A DNA stretch of 47,371 nucleotides from Pseudomonas sp. GM48 (GCF_000282335.1 NZ_AKJM01000189.1:1-47371), one strand, 5' to 3'. Positions 16,606 to 25,350 are shown, counted from the first letter of the stretch. The notes: generated by a model not told the origin, from the letters alone. A program made the numbers and translations.

Positions 16606-18276
16606 GTGAAACAGAACTCCCTGAAAGGATGGTTCAAGAGCGGCGCCCCCGGCGTCTGGATCAGCGGTGGCGCGGTGTCCATCGCGGTCATCATGACCAT
16701 TGGCCTGCTGGCAGTGATTGCCGTGCGCGGCCTGGGTCACTTCTGGCCGGCGGATCTGATCCACGCCAGCTACGACGTACCGGGCCAGGGCCAGCACCTG
16801 GTCATCGGCGAAGTGGTACAGAAGGAAGAAGTGCCCCGTGCACGCTTGAAGAGCGCCGGCTTGCCGGTGCCGGATCAAGGCCCGGAGTTCATGACCCGCG
16901 AGCTGATCAAGGTCGGCAACCGTGACCTGAACGGCAACGACTTCACCTGGATTGTCGGCGAGTGGCTGACCAACCAGACGACACCGCCGGAGTTGATGGC
17001 GATCGAGCGTCGCGAGTGGGGCAACTTTTACGGTTACCTGGTCAACGTCAAACAGGACGGCAAGGTCATCGCTGAAGGCGAAGCCGCATGGCCTGAGTTG
17101 CAGGCTCGTGTCGACCGCGTGAACAAACTGGCTGCTCAGCTCAAGAACCTGGAAAAAACCGACATCGGCGCGATCAACGCCGGTCTCGAGCGCATCCGCT
17201 TGCACGGTCGCAAGCTGGAGCTGGAAGGCAAACTCGACGCCACCGCACAAGCGGATATGGAATCCGAGCGTGCCGAGCTCAATGCTCGCTATCAGGACGT
17301 CGAAGCGCGTCTGGCTGATCTGCATGCGCAGTTCAACCGCGACAGCCTGACTGCCCGCGATGCCAACGGTAAGGAAATCGAAATCGGCATCGGCAAAGTG
17401 GTCCACGCCTACCAGCCGAACGCCATGAGCACGACCACCAAGATCGGTTTCTACTTCAGCAAGGTCTGGGAATTCCTCAGCGACGACCCGCGTGAAGCGA
17501 ACACCGAGGGCGGGATCTTCCCGGCCATCTTCGGCACCGTGATGATGACCCTGATCATGGCGATGATCGTGACCCCGTTCGGCGTGCTGGCGGCGGTGTA
17601 CCTGCGTGAATACGCCAAGCAGAACGCACTGACCCGGGTGATCCGCATCGCGGTGAACAACCTGGCGGGTGTTCCGGCCATCGTTTACGGCGTGTTCGGC
17701 CTGGGCTTCTTCGTCTACGTGCTGGGTGGCTCGCTCGACCGCCTGTTCTTCCCGGAAGCCTTGCCGGCACCGACCTTCGGCACACCGGGCCTGCTCTGGG
17801 CTTCGTTGACCCTGGCGCTGCTGGCGGTGCCGGTGGTGATCGTGGCCACCGAAGAAGGCCTGGCGCGGATTCCTCGCACCGTGCGTGAAGGCTCGTTGGC
17901 CCTCGGCGCGACCAAGGCTGAAACCTTGTGGAAGATCGTGCTGCCGATGGCCAGCCCGGCGATGATGACCGGCATGATCCTCGCCGTGGCTCGCGCTGCG
18001 GGTGAAGTGGCGCCGCTGATGCTGGTGGGTGTGGTGAAACTGGCGCCGTCGTTGCCGGTGGACGGCAACTACCCGTACCTGCACCTGGACCAGAAGATCA
18101 TGCACCTGGGCTTCCATATCTATGACGTCGGCTTCCAGAGCCCGAACGTCGAAGCCGCACGACCGCTGGTGTACGCCACGGCGCTGTTGCTGGTGCTGGT
18201 GATCGCGACCTTGAACCTGTCGGCGGTGTACATCCGTAACCACCTGCGCGAGAAGTACAAAGCTTTGGACAGCTGA
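16606..18276 (+). CDS. pstA: Phosphate ABC transporter permease PstA, long form
   Basis: Second channel subunit, 556 residues against about 300 in E. coli. Helix one is near residues 22-45. A periplasmic insertion of ~250 residues follows, including a probable coiled coil (~165-245, many Leu/Ala heptads between charged residues). The conserved permease core then has the EAA loop SLALGATKAETLWKIVLPMASPAMMTGMILAVARAAGE. The start is GTG with GAAAGGTAGAAG before it. Long PstC and long PstA occurring together suggests the two insertions interact outside the membrane. A REPIN separates it from pstB. Confidence 0.95.
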   Translation: MKQNSLKGWFKSGAPGVWISGGAVSIAVIMTIGLLAVIAVRGLGHFWPADLIHASYDVPGQGQHLVIGEVVQKEEVPRARLKSAGLPVPDQGPEFMTRELIKVGNRDLNGNDFTWIVGEWLTNQTTPPELMAIERREWGNFYGYLVNVKQDGKVIAEGEAAWPELQARVDRVNKLAAQLKNLEKTDIGAINAGLERIRLHGRKLELEGKLDATAQADMESERAELNARYQDVEARLADLHAQFNRDSLTARDANGKEIEIGIGKVVHAYQPNAMSTTTKIGFYFSKVWEFLSDDPREANTEGGIFPAIFGTVMMTLIMAMIVTPFGVLAAVYLREYAKQNALTRVIRIAVNNLAGVPAIVYGVFGLGFFVYVLGGSLDRLFFPEALPAPTFGTPGLLWASLTLALLAVPVVIVATEEGLARIPRTVREGSLALGATKAETLWKIVLPMASPAMMTGMILAVARAAGEVAPLMLVGVVKLAPSLPVDGNYPYLHLDQKIMHLGFHIYDVGFQSPNVEAARPLVYATALLLVLVIATLNLSAVYIRNHLREKYKALDS

Positions 18277-18283
18277 TTTCCAA

Positions 18284-18373
18284 TGTGGGAGCGGGCTTGC
18301 TCGCGAAAGCGGTGGGTCAGGCAACATTGATGCTGAATGTGCCGACCTCTTCGCGAGCAAGCCCGCTCCCACA
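18284..18373. repeat. REPIN inside the pst operon
   Basis: Inverted REP arms begin 8 nt after the pstA stop and end 82 nt before pstB. As an intercistronic hairpin it could protect upstream mRNA and lower pstB expression, or block RNase progression. Confidence 0.94.
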
Positions 18374-18455
18374 CTGGACCGCGTCCACCGGAATATTGAT
18401 GGGAACTGCAATAAGCAGCGTTCCGAACCGAATTTGTTAGCACAGGGAGCCTCCC

Positions 18456-19289
18456 ATGCAGCACGAAGCACATACCCACGGCATCAACATGTCGGCACTG
18501 GGTCGCGACAAACAGAGCCTGAACCTCGAGCAGGAAACCGTGGCCATCGAAGTGCCGGGCCTGAGCCTGTTCTACGGCGAAAAACAAGCGCTGTACGACG
18601 TCAGCATGAACATCCCGAAACAGCGCGTGACCGCTTTCATCGGCCCGTCCGGCTGTGGCAAGTCGACACTGCTGCGTACCTTCAACCGCATGAACGACCT
18701 GGTTGACGGCTGCCGCGTCGAAGGCGAGATCAACCTGTACGGCAGCAACATCTACCGCAAGGGCGAAGACGTGGCCGAGCTGCGTCGTCGCGTCGGCATG
18801 GTGTTCCAGAAGCCCAACCCGTTCCCGAAAACCATTTACGAAAACGTGGTTTACGGCCTGCGCATCCAGGGCATCAACAAAAAACGTGTCCTCGACGAAG
18901 CCGTCGAGTGGGCGTTGAAAGGCGCGGCCCTGTGGGACGAGGTCAAGGACCGTCTGCACGATTCGGCACTGGGCCTGTCCGGTGGTCAGCAGCAGCGTCT
19001 GGTGATTGCCCGCACCATCGCCGTTGAACCGGAAGTGCTGCTGCTCGACGAACCGTGCTCGGCACTCGACCCGATCTCCACGCTGAAAGTCGAAGAGCTG
19101 ATCTACGAACTGAAATCCAAGTTCACCATCGTGATCGTGACCCACAACATGCAACAGGCGGCGCGGGTGTCCGACTACACCGCGTTCATGTACATGGGCA
19201 AGCTGGTCGAGTTTGGTGACACCGATACGCTGTTCACCAATCCGGCGAAGAAGCAGACCGAAGACTACATCACGGGACGGTACGGCTAG
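18456..19289 (+). CDS. pstB: Phosphate ABC transporter ATPase
   Basis: Cytoplasmic ATPase powering PstCA. The 277-residue protein has Walker A GPSGCGKS (63-70), Q-loop VFQKPNPFPK near 117, signature LSGGQ (174-178) and Walker B LLLDEPCSALD (195-205), followed by the H-loop VIVTHNMQQA. PstB-type features include the FNRMNDLV segment. GGGAG precedes the ATG. The N-terminal ~30 residues are a hydrophilic extension typical of Pseudomonas PstB. A 16-bp perfect palindrome (GTACGGCTAGCCGTAC, 19280-19295) spans the stop codon. Confidence 0.97.
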   Translation: MQHEAHTHGINMSALGRDKQSLNLEQETVAIEVPGLSLFYGEKQALYDVSMNIPKQRVTAFIGPSGCGKSTLLRTFNRMNDLVDGCRVEGEINLYGSNIYRKGEDVAELRRRVGMVFQKPNPFPKTIYENVVYGLRIQGINKKRVLDEAVEWALKGAALWDEVKDRLHDSALGLSGGQQQRLVIARTIAVEPEVLLLDEPCSALDPISTLKVEELIYELKSKFTIVIVTHNMQQAARVSDYTAFMYMGKLVEFGDTDTLFTNPAKKQTEDYITGRYG

Positions 19290-19295
19290 CCGTAC
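19280..19295. repeat. 16-bp perfect palindrome over the pstB stop codon
   Basis: GTACGGCTAGCCGTAC is its own complement and includes the TAG stop (19287-19289). As RNA it would form at best a small hairpin. Its role, if any, is unknown. Confidence 0.7.
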
Positions 19296-19302
19296 AGCCG
19301 CC

Positions 19303-19386
19303 AGCGTCAAGCTACAAGCGGCAAGTAGAAGCGATCCGAGTAACGACACAAATCAGCTTGCAGCTCGTAGCTTGCAGCTCACAGCT
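19303..19386. repeat. AGCTTGCAGCT-type repeat between pstB and phoU
   Basis: The right half has near-tandem AGCTTGCAGCTCGTAGCTTG units (19354-19386). The left half (19303-19325) carries the complementary CAAGCTACAAGCGGCAAG. This is a second short dispersed-repeat family, unrelated to the GTGGGAGCGGG elements, and forms most of the 114-nt pstB-phoU gap. Confidence 0.7.
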
Positions 19387-19403
19387 TTTGCGGAGCAGAC
19401 AAC

Positions 19404-20165
19404 ATGATTTCTAAGGAAGGCCTTACACACCACATCTCCCAGCAGTTCAACGCCGAACTGGAGGAAGTGCGCAGCCACCTCCTGGCCATGGGCGGGCTGG
19501 TCGAGAAGCAGGTCAACGACGCGGTGACCGCGCTGATCGAGGCCGACTCCGGCCTGGCCCAGCAGGTGCGCGAGATCGACGACCAGATCAACCAGATGGA
19601 ACGCAACATCGACGAAGAATGCCTGCGCATTCTGGCCCGTCGTCAGCCGGCAGCGTCCGACCTGCGCCTGATCATCAGCATTTCCAAATCGGTGATCGAC
19701 CTGGAGCGCATCGGTGACGAAGCGACCAAGATCGCCCGTCGCGCCATCCAGTTGTGCGAAGAAGGCGAAGCGCCGCGCGGTTACGTCGAGGTGCGCCACA
19801 TCGGCGACCAGGTGCGCAACATGGTCCGTGACGCACTGGACGCCTTTGCCCGTTTCGACGCCGAACTGGCCTTGTCGGTGGCGCAGTACGACAAGATCAT
19901 CGACCGCGAATACAAGACTGCCCTGCGCGAGCTGGCCACCTACATGATGGAAGACCCGCGTTCTATTTCGCGGGTTCTGAGCATTATCTGGGTACTGCGT
20001 TCGCTGGAGCGCATCGGCGACCACGCGCGCAATATCTCGGAGCTGGTGATCTACCTGGTACGTGGCACCGACGTGCGGCACCTGGGTCTCAAGCGCATGA
20101 AGGAAGAAGTTGAAGGAACCAGTGGCGAAACCGCTAATGTTCCGGGCAAAACTGACGATAAGTAA
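19404..20165 (+). CDS. phoU: Phosphate signalling protein PhoU
   Basis: Adaptor that links Pst transport activity to PhoR, keeping the Pho regulon off when phosphate is plentiful. The 253-residue all-helical protein has two PhoU three-helix repeats, each with the metal-binding E/DxxxD pattern (VIDLERIGDEATKIARR near 100; SLERIGDHARNISELVIY near 200). The C-terminus is a short hydrophilic tail. It is the last pst gene, followed 17 nt later by a strong terminator. Confidence 0.97.
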   Translation: MISKEGLTHHISQQFNAELEEVRSHLLAMGGLVEKQVNDAVTALIEADSGLAQQVREIDDQINQMERNIDEECLRILARRQPAASDLRLIISISKSVIDLERIGDEATKIARRAIQLCEEGEAPRGYVEVRHIGDQVRNMVRDALDAFARFDAELALSVAQYDKIIDREYKTALRELATYMMEDPRSISRVLSIIWVLRSLERIGDHARNISELVIYLVRGTDVRHLGLKRMKEEVEGTSGETANVPGKTDDK

Positions 20166-20181
20166 GGTTGCCCAAGTAAAG

Positions 20182-20208
20182 CGCCCGGCCTATTGGCCGG
20201 GCGTTTTT
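20182..20208 (+). terminator. Rho-independent terminator of phoU
   Basis: A 9-bp GC stem (CGCCCGGCC paired with GGCCGGGCG) with a 4-nt loop and a TTTTT run ends the pst-phoU transcript. Confidence 0.93.
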
Positions 20209-20332
20209 GTTTGCGGCACACGAATTCGAAAAGCAGCACCCGTGAACGAAAAGTCCGGCGTGACTGAAGGTTTTTGGCAAAGTGCCATCAGCAAAGCGGT
20301 ATGCTGGCCGGGATTTTTTAAAGGGGTGGTGG

Positions 20333-21253
20333 ATGAGTAAGGTCAGTGTGTTGGTCGTGGACGACGCGTCGTTCATTCGTGACCTGGTGAAAAAGTGCCT
20401 GCGCAATTATTTCCCGGGCATGCGGATCGAAGACGCAATCAATGGCAGAAAGGCCCAGGCCATGCTGGTAAAGGAAGCATTCGACCTGGTCCTGTGCGAT
20501 TGGGAAATGCCGGAAATGTCCGGCCTGGAACTGCTGACCTGGTGCCGCGAGCAGGATAACCTCAAAGCCATGCCGTTCGTGATGGTGACCAGCCGTGGCG
20601 ACAAGGAGAACGTTGTCCAGGCGATCCAGGCCGGGGTATCCGGATACGTCAGCAAGCCGTTCACCAACGAGCAACTGATCACCAAGGTCAAGCAGGCGCT
20701 GCACAAGGTCGGCAAACTCGACGCCTTGATCAACGTAGCCGCGACCAAAACGAGTCCGGCATTCGGTAACGACTCCCTGAGCGCATTGACTGGCGGCAAG
20801 CCTGCCGTGGTCGCGCCTGCTGCCGCCCCTGTCGCTGCTCCGGCTGCCGCTCCGTCCCGCGGCCTGCTCAACAGCCCGCCGGCCAAGGCTCCTGCGGCCT
20901 CTCCGGGATCCGCCAGTGGCCGTGGCCAGGGTCAGTTGCGCTTGCCGAACGGCATCGCGCAATGCGTGATCAAGGCCTTGAGCCTCAAGGAGGCCCTGTT
21001 GGTGGTCAAGCGTACCGAGACTCTGCCGCAGATCCTCGACAGCGCCGTGCTGGACCTGGAGCAGGGTGACAACGCCGAAGTCGCCCGTCTCAACGGCTAC
21101 CTGCACGCCGTCGTGGCCCACGAACCGAAGCCCGACAGCGACTGGCTGCAACTGACCTTCCGCTTTGTCGATCAGGATGCGCAGAAGCTCGATTACATCT
21201 CGCGCCTGATTGCACGGGGTACGGCACAGAAGCACTTCATTCCTGGCGCTTGA
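20333..21253 (+). CDS. Response regulator with PilZ-like C-terminal domain
   Basis: A 306-residue protein. Residues 1-125 are a CheY-like receiver with the acidic pair D10-D11, phospho-acceptor D56 (DLVLCDWEMPEMSG), T/S86-87 region (MVTSRGD) and K108 (VSKPF). Residues ~155-200 are an Ala/Pro-rich linker. Residues ~200-295 look like a degenerate PilZ barrel: a run of strands ending in WLQLTFRFVDQDAQKLDYISRLI, but without the RxxxR and D/NxSxxG c-di-GMP motifs. The ATG at 20333 has GGGGTGG upstream. No DNA-binding domain and no kinase neighbour. It follows phoU but beyond a terminator. The PilZ assignment is my inference. Confidence 0.8.
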   Translation: MSKVSVLVVDDASFIRDLVKKCLRNYFPGMRIEDAINGRKAQAMLVKEAFDLVLCDWEMPEMSGLELLTWCREQDNLKAMPFVMVTSRGDKENVVQAIQAGVSGYVSKPFTNEQLITKVKQALHKVGKLDALINVAATKTSPAFGNDSLSALTGGKPAVVAPAAAPVAAPAAAPSRGLLNSPPAKAPAASPGSASGRGQGQLRLPNGIAQCVIKALSLKEALLVVKRTETLPQILDSAVLDLEQGDNAEVARLNGYLHAVVAHEPKPDSDWLQLTFRFVDQDAQKLDYISRLIARGTAQKHFIPGA

Positions 21254-21276
21254 TACAGCGTCGCCTGTCAGTCCGT

Positions 21277-21342
21277 CTTCGCGAGCAAGCCCGCTCCCAC
21301 ATTGGAGTGCATTCCAATGTGGGAGCGGGCTTGCTCGCGAAG
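21277..21342. repeat. Inverted REP pair forming a perfect 30-bp stem
   Basis: Arms 21277-21306 and 21313-21342 are exact complements around a 6-nt loop. The REP heads face inward, unlike the usual REPIN. It starts 24 nt after the response-regulator stop and very likely caps the 3' end of that transcript. Confidence 0.94.
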
Positions 21343-21460
21343 GGGCCATCACTGTTACCGCACATCTGCTGAACACCCATTCTGAAACATCTGCCGACTA
21401 CCCGGGTCCATTGCAACTGCTAGGCTCAATCCCAGATCTCACTCGACAGAATCCTTGCTC

Positions 21461-22357
21461 ATGTTCACGCGCCTGCTGTTTTTATGTGGCCTTTTCATGG
21501 TCGCCACCTCGGCCGTGGCGATGACCATCTACAAGTCCAAAGACGCCTATGGCGTGGTTTCCTACAGCGACCGCCCAAGCAAAGGCGCCCATGTGTTCGT
21601 TTTTCGCGATGGCATGGTCGAGCACCTTGAGCGTCAGGTGCGCCTCATCATCATGAAGAAGAATGGCGTGCACAGCGTGTACGTGCGCAATGACCTGTAT
21701 GCGCCGGTAGAGGTCGAATTGAGTTTCGCCGGGGTGAAGAACGCCAGCGGGGCGCCGGGGCAGACGATTCGGCGCGTGATACCGCTACGCAGCAGTGTTC
21801 GTCTGGCACAGCTCACGGCGACTAAAGGGGGAAGGCCGCTCGCCTACGTCCCGAAGTTCAAGTACTCCCTGGGCGACCCCACAGGCGCCGTCGTGGGTTA
21901 TCGGTATCCATTGCCCTGGCGTGGCGGGCCGTTCCGGATCAGTCAGGGCGCCAATGGCCCCTACAGCCACTTTGGGCCCAAGAGCCGCTACGCCATCGAC
22001 ATTGCGATGCCCGAAGGCACGCCGATCATTGCAGCGCGGGGCGGGGTGGTGGTGAAAACCGAGAACCGACAGAGCGGGCGCGGTACCGATGCATCCGGCA
22101 ATTTCGTGCGGGTGCTGCACGATGACGGGACCATGGGCGTTTACCTGCACCTGCAGAAAGGCTCGGTCTGCGTTCGGGAGGGTCAGCGGGTAAAGGTCGG
22201 CAGCGCATTGGCGTTGTCTGGCAACACCGGCAACAGCACCGGTCCGCATTTGCACTTCGTGGTGCAGCGCAATACCGGTTTGGGGCTGGTGTCGATTCCA
22301 TACCAGTTCAACCAGCCGGTCAGCGCGCTGCCCAACTTTGCTTTGGGCGGGAAGTGA
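21461..22357 (+). CDS. M23 family metallopeptidase
   Basis: A 298-residue exported protein with a signal peptide (residues 1-20). An N-terminal DUF4124-like segment (TIYKSKDAYGVVSYSDRPSKG) precedes a LytM/M23 peptidase domain at ~150-275. Likely zinc ligands are H170 and D180 (YSHFGPKSRYAIDIAMP) and H265 (GPHLHF), with H230 (YLHL) and H263 in the active site, so it looks catalytically complete. Such enzymes cleave peptidoglycan cross-links or act as amidase activators. The ATG at 21461 starts the signal peptide; the ribosome-binding site is weak. Stands alone next to a REPIN. Confidence 0.88.
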   Translation: MFTRLLFLCGLFMVATSAVAMTIYKSKDAYGVVSYSDRPSKGAHVFVFRDGMVEHLERQVRLIIMKKNGVHSVYVRNDLYAPVEVELSFAGVKNASGAPGQTIRRVIPLRSSVRLAQLTATKGGRPLAYVPKFKYSLGDPTGAVVGYRYPLPWRGGPFRISQGANGPYSHFGPKSRYAIDIAMPEGTPIIAARGGVVVKTENRQSGRGTDASGNFVRVLHDDGTMGVYLHLQKGSVCVREGQRVKVGSALALSGNTGNSTGPHLHFVVQRNTGLGLVSIPYQFNQPVSALPNFALGGK

Positions 22358-22385
22358 TCACGGCGCGGAGGGTATAGGAGGCCTT

Positions 22386-22501
22386 TGTGGCGAGGGAGCT
22401 TGCTCCCGCTCGACTGCGCAGCAGTCGTAAGCTCCATGAATACGGTATGTGTGGTTTTGGGGCCGCTTCGCAGCCCAGCGGGAGCAAGCTCCCTCGCCAC
22501 A
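22386..22501. repeat. REPIN of a second sequence class
   Basis: Arms read TGTGGCGAGGGAGCTTGCTC at 22386 and the complement ending at 22501. The GAGGGAGCTTGCTCCC core differs from the GTGGGAGCGGGCTTG class, so this is a separate REPIN subfamily. It lies between convergent genes. Confidence 0.9.
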
Positions 22502-22524
22502 GGAGCTCACCGCCACAACTGCAA

Positions 22525-23865
22525 TCAATCCAGCATCAACACCTTGGCCAGTACAATCTTCGGTCCTTTCATCTTCTTGATGATGATCCGCAGGCCTTCG
22601 ACTTCCAGCACTTCTTCCTCTTCGGGAACGCGCTTGAGGCTCTCGTAGACCAGCCCGGCAAGGGTTTCGGCTTCGACGTGATCGAGGTCGATGCCCAGCA
22701 GTCGCTCAACCTTGAACAGCGGCGTATCGCCCCGCACCAGCAGCTTGCCCGGCTGATACGCGAGGATCCCGCGTTCGGCCTTGCGGTGTTCGTCCTGGAT
22801 ATCGCCCACCAGCACTTCCAGCACGTCTTCCATGGTCAGGTAGCCGATGATGTTGCCGTCGGCCTCTTCGACCACGGCAAAGTGCGAACCACCCTTGCGG
22901 AACTGTTCCAGCAACTGCGACAGCGGCATGTGCCGCGACACGCGCTCCAGCGGGCGGGTCAGTTCGGCGAGGTTGAACGACTCGGGAATGTGGTCGAGCG
23001 CCGCCAGTTCCAGCAGCAGATCCTTGATGTGCAGCAGGCCGACGAACTCCTGGCGTTCGCTGTCGTACACCGGATAACGGCTGAACTTGTGGCGACGGAA
23101 CATCGCCAGGATCTGCTTGAGCGGTGCGTTGAATTCCAGGGTCACCAGGTCTTCGCGGGAGTTGGCCCAGTCGACCACTTCCAGTTCACCCATTTCCACC
23201 GCCGAGGCCAATACGCGCATGCCTTGGTCACTCGGGTCCTGGCCACGGCTGGAGTGCAGGATCAGTTTCAGTTCTTCACGGCTGTAGTGATGCTCGTGAT
23301 GCGGGCCGGGTTCGCCCTGGCCGGCGATGCGCAGGATCTGGTTGGCGCTGGCGTTGAGCAGGTAGATGGCCGGGTACATGGCCCAGTAGAACAGGTACAG
23401 CGGCACGGCGGTCCACAGCGACAGCAATTCGGGTTTGCGGATCGCCCAGGATTTCGGGGCCAGTTCGCCGACCACGATGTGCAGGTACGAAATGATGAAG
23501 AATGCGGTGAAGAACGAAATCGCCTTGACCACTTCGGCGGAATCGACGCCCACGGCACTCAGCACGGGTGCCAGGAGGTGCGCGAACGCAGGTTCTCCGA
23601 CCCAACCCAGGCCCAGGGAGGCGAGGGTGATACCCAATTGGCAGGCCGACAGGTAGGCATCGAGCTGACTGTGCACGGTGCGCAGGATGTGCCCGCGCCA
23701 GCCGTTTTTATCCGCGATGGCCTCGACCCGGGTCGAACGCAACTTGACCATGGCAAATTCCGCCGCAACGAAAAATCCGTTGAGCAAAACCAGGATCAGA
23801 GCAAAAAGAATCATGCCGAAGTCGGCGAAAATTGTAGCGAGGGTCAAGCCAGGGGAAGGGTCCAT
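22525..23865 (-). CDS. CNNM/CorC-type hemolysin family protein
   Basis: A 446-residue inner-membrane protein. The N-terminal ~200 residues are a DUF21 (CNNM) domain with about four helices and the motif LNGFFVAAEFAMVKLRSTR. A CBS pair follows (~215-340, including YPVYDSERQEFVGLLHIKDLL and GNIIGYLTMEDVLEVLVG), then a CorC/HlyC C-terminal domain (~350-440). Relatives transport or regulate Mg2+/Co2+; the hemolysin name is historical. Transcribed away from phoR on the same strand with 123 nt between, so it may follow phoBR read-through. Confidence 0.9.
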   Translation of the reverse strand: MDPSPGLTLATIFADFGMILFALILVLLNGFFVAAEFAMVKLRSTRVEAIADKNGWRGHILRTVHSQLDAYLSACQLGITLASLGLGWVGEPAFAHLLAPVLSAVGVDSAEVVKAISFFTAFFIISYLHIVVGELAPKSWAIRKPELLSLWTAVPLYLFYWAMYPAIYLLNASANQILRIAGQGEPGPHHEHHYSREELKLILHSSRGQDPSDQGMRVLASAVEMGELEVVDWANSREDLVTLEFNAPLKQILAMFRRHKFSRYPVYDSERQEFVGLLHIKDLLLELAALDHIPESFNLAELTRPLERVSRHMPLSQLLEQFRKGGSHFAVVEEADGNIIGYLTMEDVLEVLVGDIQDEHRKAERGILAYQPGKLLVRGDTPLFKVERLLGIDLDHVEAETLAGLVYESLKRVPEEEEVLEVEGLRIIIKKMKGPKIVLAKVLMLD

Positions 23866-23988
23866 GATGGAGTTTTGCGGGTTCCGTGTATTCGAAAGGA
23901 AAGAAAAGTCCGCACCTGAAAGGCAGGCGCAAGTCAGCCAATGTAGCGGCTGACTTGGCGGTTGCCTAGAGGCATGTGCTGACCGGCA

Positions 23989-25311
23989 TCAGTCAGTGGT
24001 GCTGATAACCCGGGATTTGGTGACTTGAGCCGGCGCAAAGTGGCAAGTAAAAGTACTGCCGTGGCCCGGCACGCTGCTGATTTCCATTCGTGCCCGATGT
24101 CGTAACAAAACGTGTTTGACGATCGCCAGCCCCAGACCGGTGCCACCGGTGTTGGAGTTGCGGCTGGAGTCGACGCGGTAGAAGCGTTCGGTCAGGCGCG
24201 GCAGGTGTTTGGCATCGATGCCGATCCCGGAATCCTGCACGCTCAGATGCGCGCCCTGGTCATCACCCCACCAGCGAATGCGGATGTTGCCTTCGGCCGG
24301 GGTGTATTTCACCGCGTTGAACACCAGGTTGGAAAACGCGCTGCGCAACTCCGCTTCGCTGCCCTTGAGCAGAATCGTCGGGTCGGCTTCCAGAGTAATG
24401 CGCTGGTTCTTCTGGCCGGACAGTTGCTGGGCATCGCTCTTGATCGATTGCAGCAAGCAATCGATCGGCACCGGCTGGTTGTCCGACGGATAATCGGTGG
24501 CTTCCAGCTTGGCCAGCAACAGCAGGTCGTTGAGCAAGGTCTGCATACGTCCGCCTTGTTGCTGCATCTGCTGCAAGGCGCGGCTCCAGCGCGGGTTAAC
24601 CTCGTCGACGTTATCGAGCAGGGTTTCCAGGTAACCGCAGATCACCGTCAACGGGGTGCGCAGTTCATGGGAAACGTTGGCGATGAAATCTTTGCGCATT
24701 TGCTCCAGCTGATGGATGCGCGTCACATCGCGCACCAGCATCAAGTGTTCGTTGTTGCCGTAACGGGTGATGTACAGCTGGATGCGCACGCGGTCGTTGG
24801 TCGGCGAGGGGATTTCCAGCGGCTCGGCGTAACTGTCTTGCTCGAAGTATTCCTTGAAGCGCGGATGGCGCACCAGGTTGGTCACCGGTTGGCCGCTGTC
24901 CTGTGGCGTCTTGAGACCCAGCAGGGTTTCGGCGGCGCGGTTCCACCATTCCAGGTTGCCGTCGGTGTCGAGCATGATCACCGCGTCTTTCAGCGCGGCG
25001 GTGGATTCCTGAACCCGGTCGATCACCGCTTGCAGACGCCCGCGCACCCGCTGGTCGCGGCGTTGCAGGTGGTAGATGCTGTCGAACACTTCGCCCCACA
25101 GGCCATAGCCGTCGGGTGGGGCTTCATCGGGTTTGTGCAGGCGCAGCCACTCGTGCAGGCGCAGTAACTGCTTGAGGGTCCAGGCCAGGTAAAGACCCAG
25201 GCCTGCAGCAAGGCTCCAGCCGTAGTAGCCGGTAATCAGGCCGATCACCAGGCAGACGGTGACCAGCAGCAGCATGTGGCGAATCAGGGTGCCATGCCAG
25301 TTTTGGTTCAC
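23989..25311 (-). CDS. phoR: Phosphate regulon sensor histidine kinase
   Basis: Membrane kinase that phosphorylates PhoB under phosphate limitation. The 440-residue protein has two N-terminal helices (about 10-45) with almost no periplasmic loop, a DUF3329/PAS region (~95-200), the HisKA helix with H215 in FIANVSHELRTPL, and a HATPase domain with N box FSNLVFNAVKYTP, G1 DSGIGID and G2 GGTGLGLAIVKH. It lies 39 nt after phoB on the same strand, so they form an operon. The lack of a periplasmic sensor agrees with signalling through Pst/PhoU. Confidence 0.97.
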   Translation of the reverse strand: MNQNWHGTLIRHMLLLVTVCLVIGLITGYYGWSLAAGLGLYLAWTLKQLLRLHEWLRLHKPDEAPPDGYGLWGEVFDSIYHLQRRDQRVRGRLQAVIDRVQESTAALKDAVIMLDTDGNLEWWNRAAETLLGLKTPQDSGQPVTNLVRHPRFKEYFEQDSYAEPLEIPSPTNDRVRIQLYITRYGNNEHLMLVRDVTRIHQLEQMRKDFIANVSHELRTPLTVICGYLETLLDNVDEVNPRWSRALQQMQQQGGRMQTLLNDLLLLAKLEATDYPSDNQPVPIDCLLQSIKSDAQQLSGQKNQRITLEADPTILLKGSEAELRSAFSNLVFNAVKYTPAEGNIRIRWWGDDQGAHLSVQDSGIGIDAKHLPRLTERFYRVDSSRNSNTGGTGLGLAIVKHVLLRHRARMEISSVPGHGSTFTCHFAPAQVTKSRVISTTD

Positions 25312-25350
25312 GAAAAAAATACGTCCTTGAAAGTGGAACCGCTGCGATCA

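Noticed and set aside
15670..18471. A 933-codon open frame on the - strand across the pst genes
   Set aside because: It is antisense to pstC, pstA and the start of pstB, is full of His/Gln/Arg typical of a GC-rich shadow frame, and matches no family I know.
21461..22357. M23 peptidase apparently lacking the first zinc histidine of HxxxD
   Set aside because: In this subfamily the histidine lies earlier (H170 in YSHFGPKSRYAID), so the zinc site looks complete.
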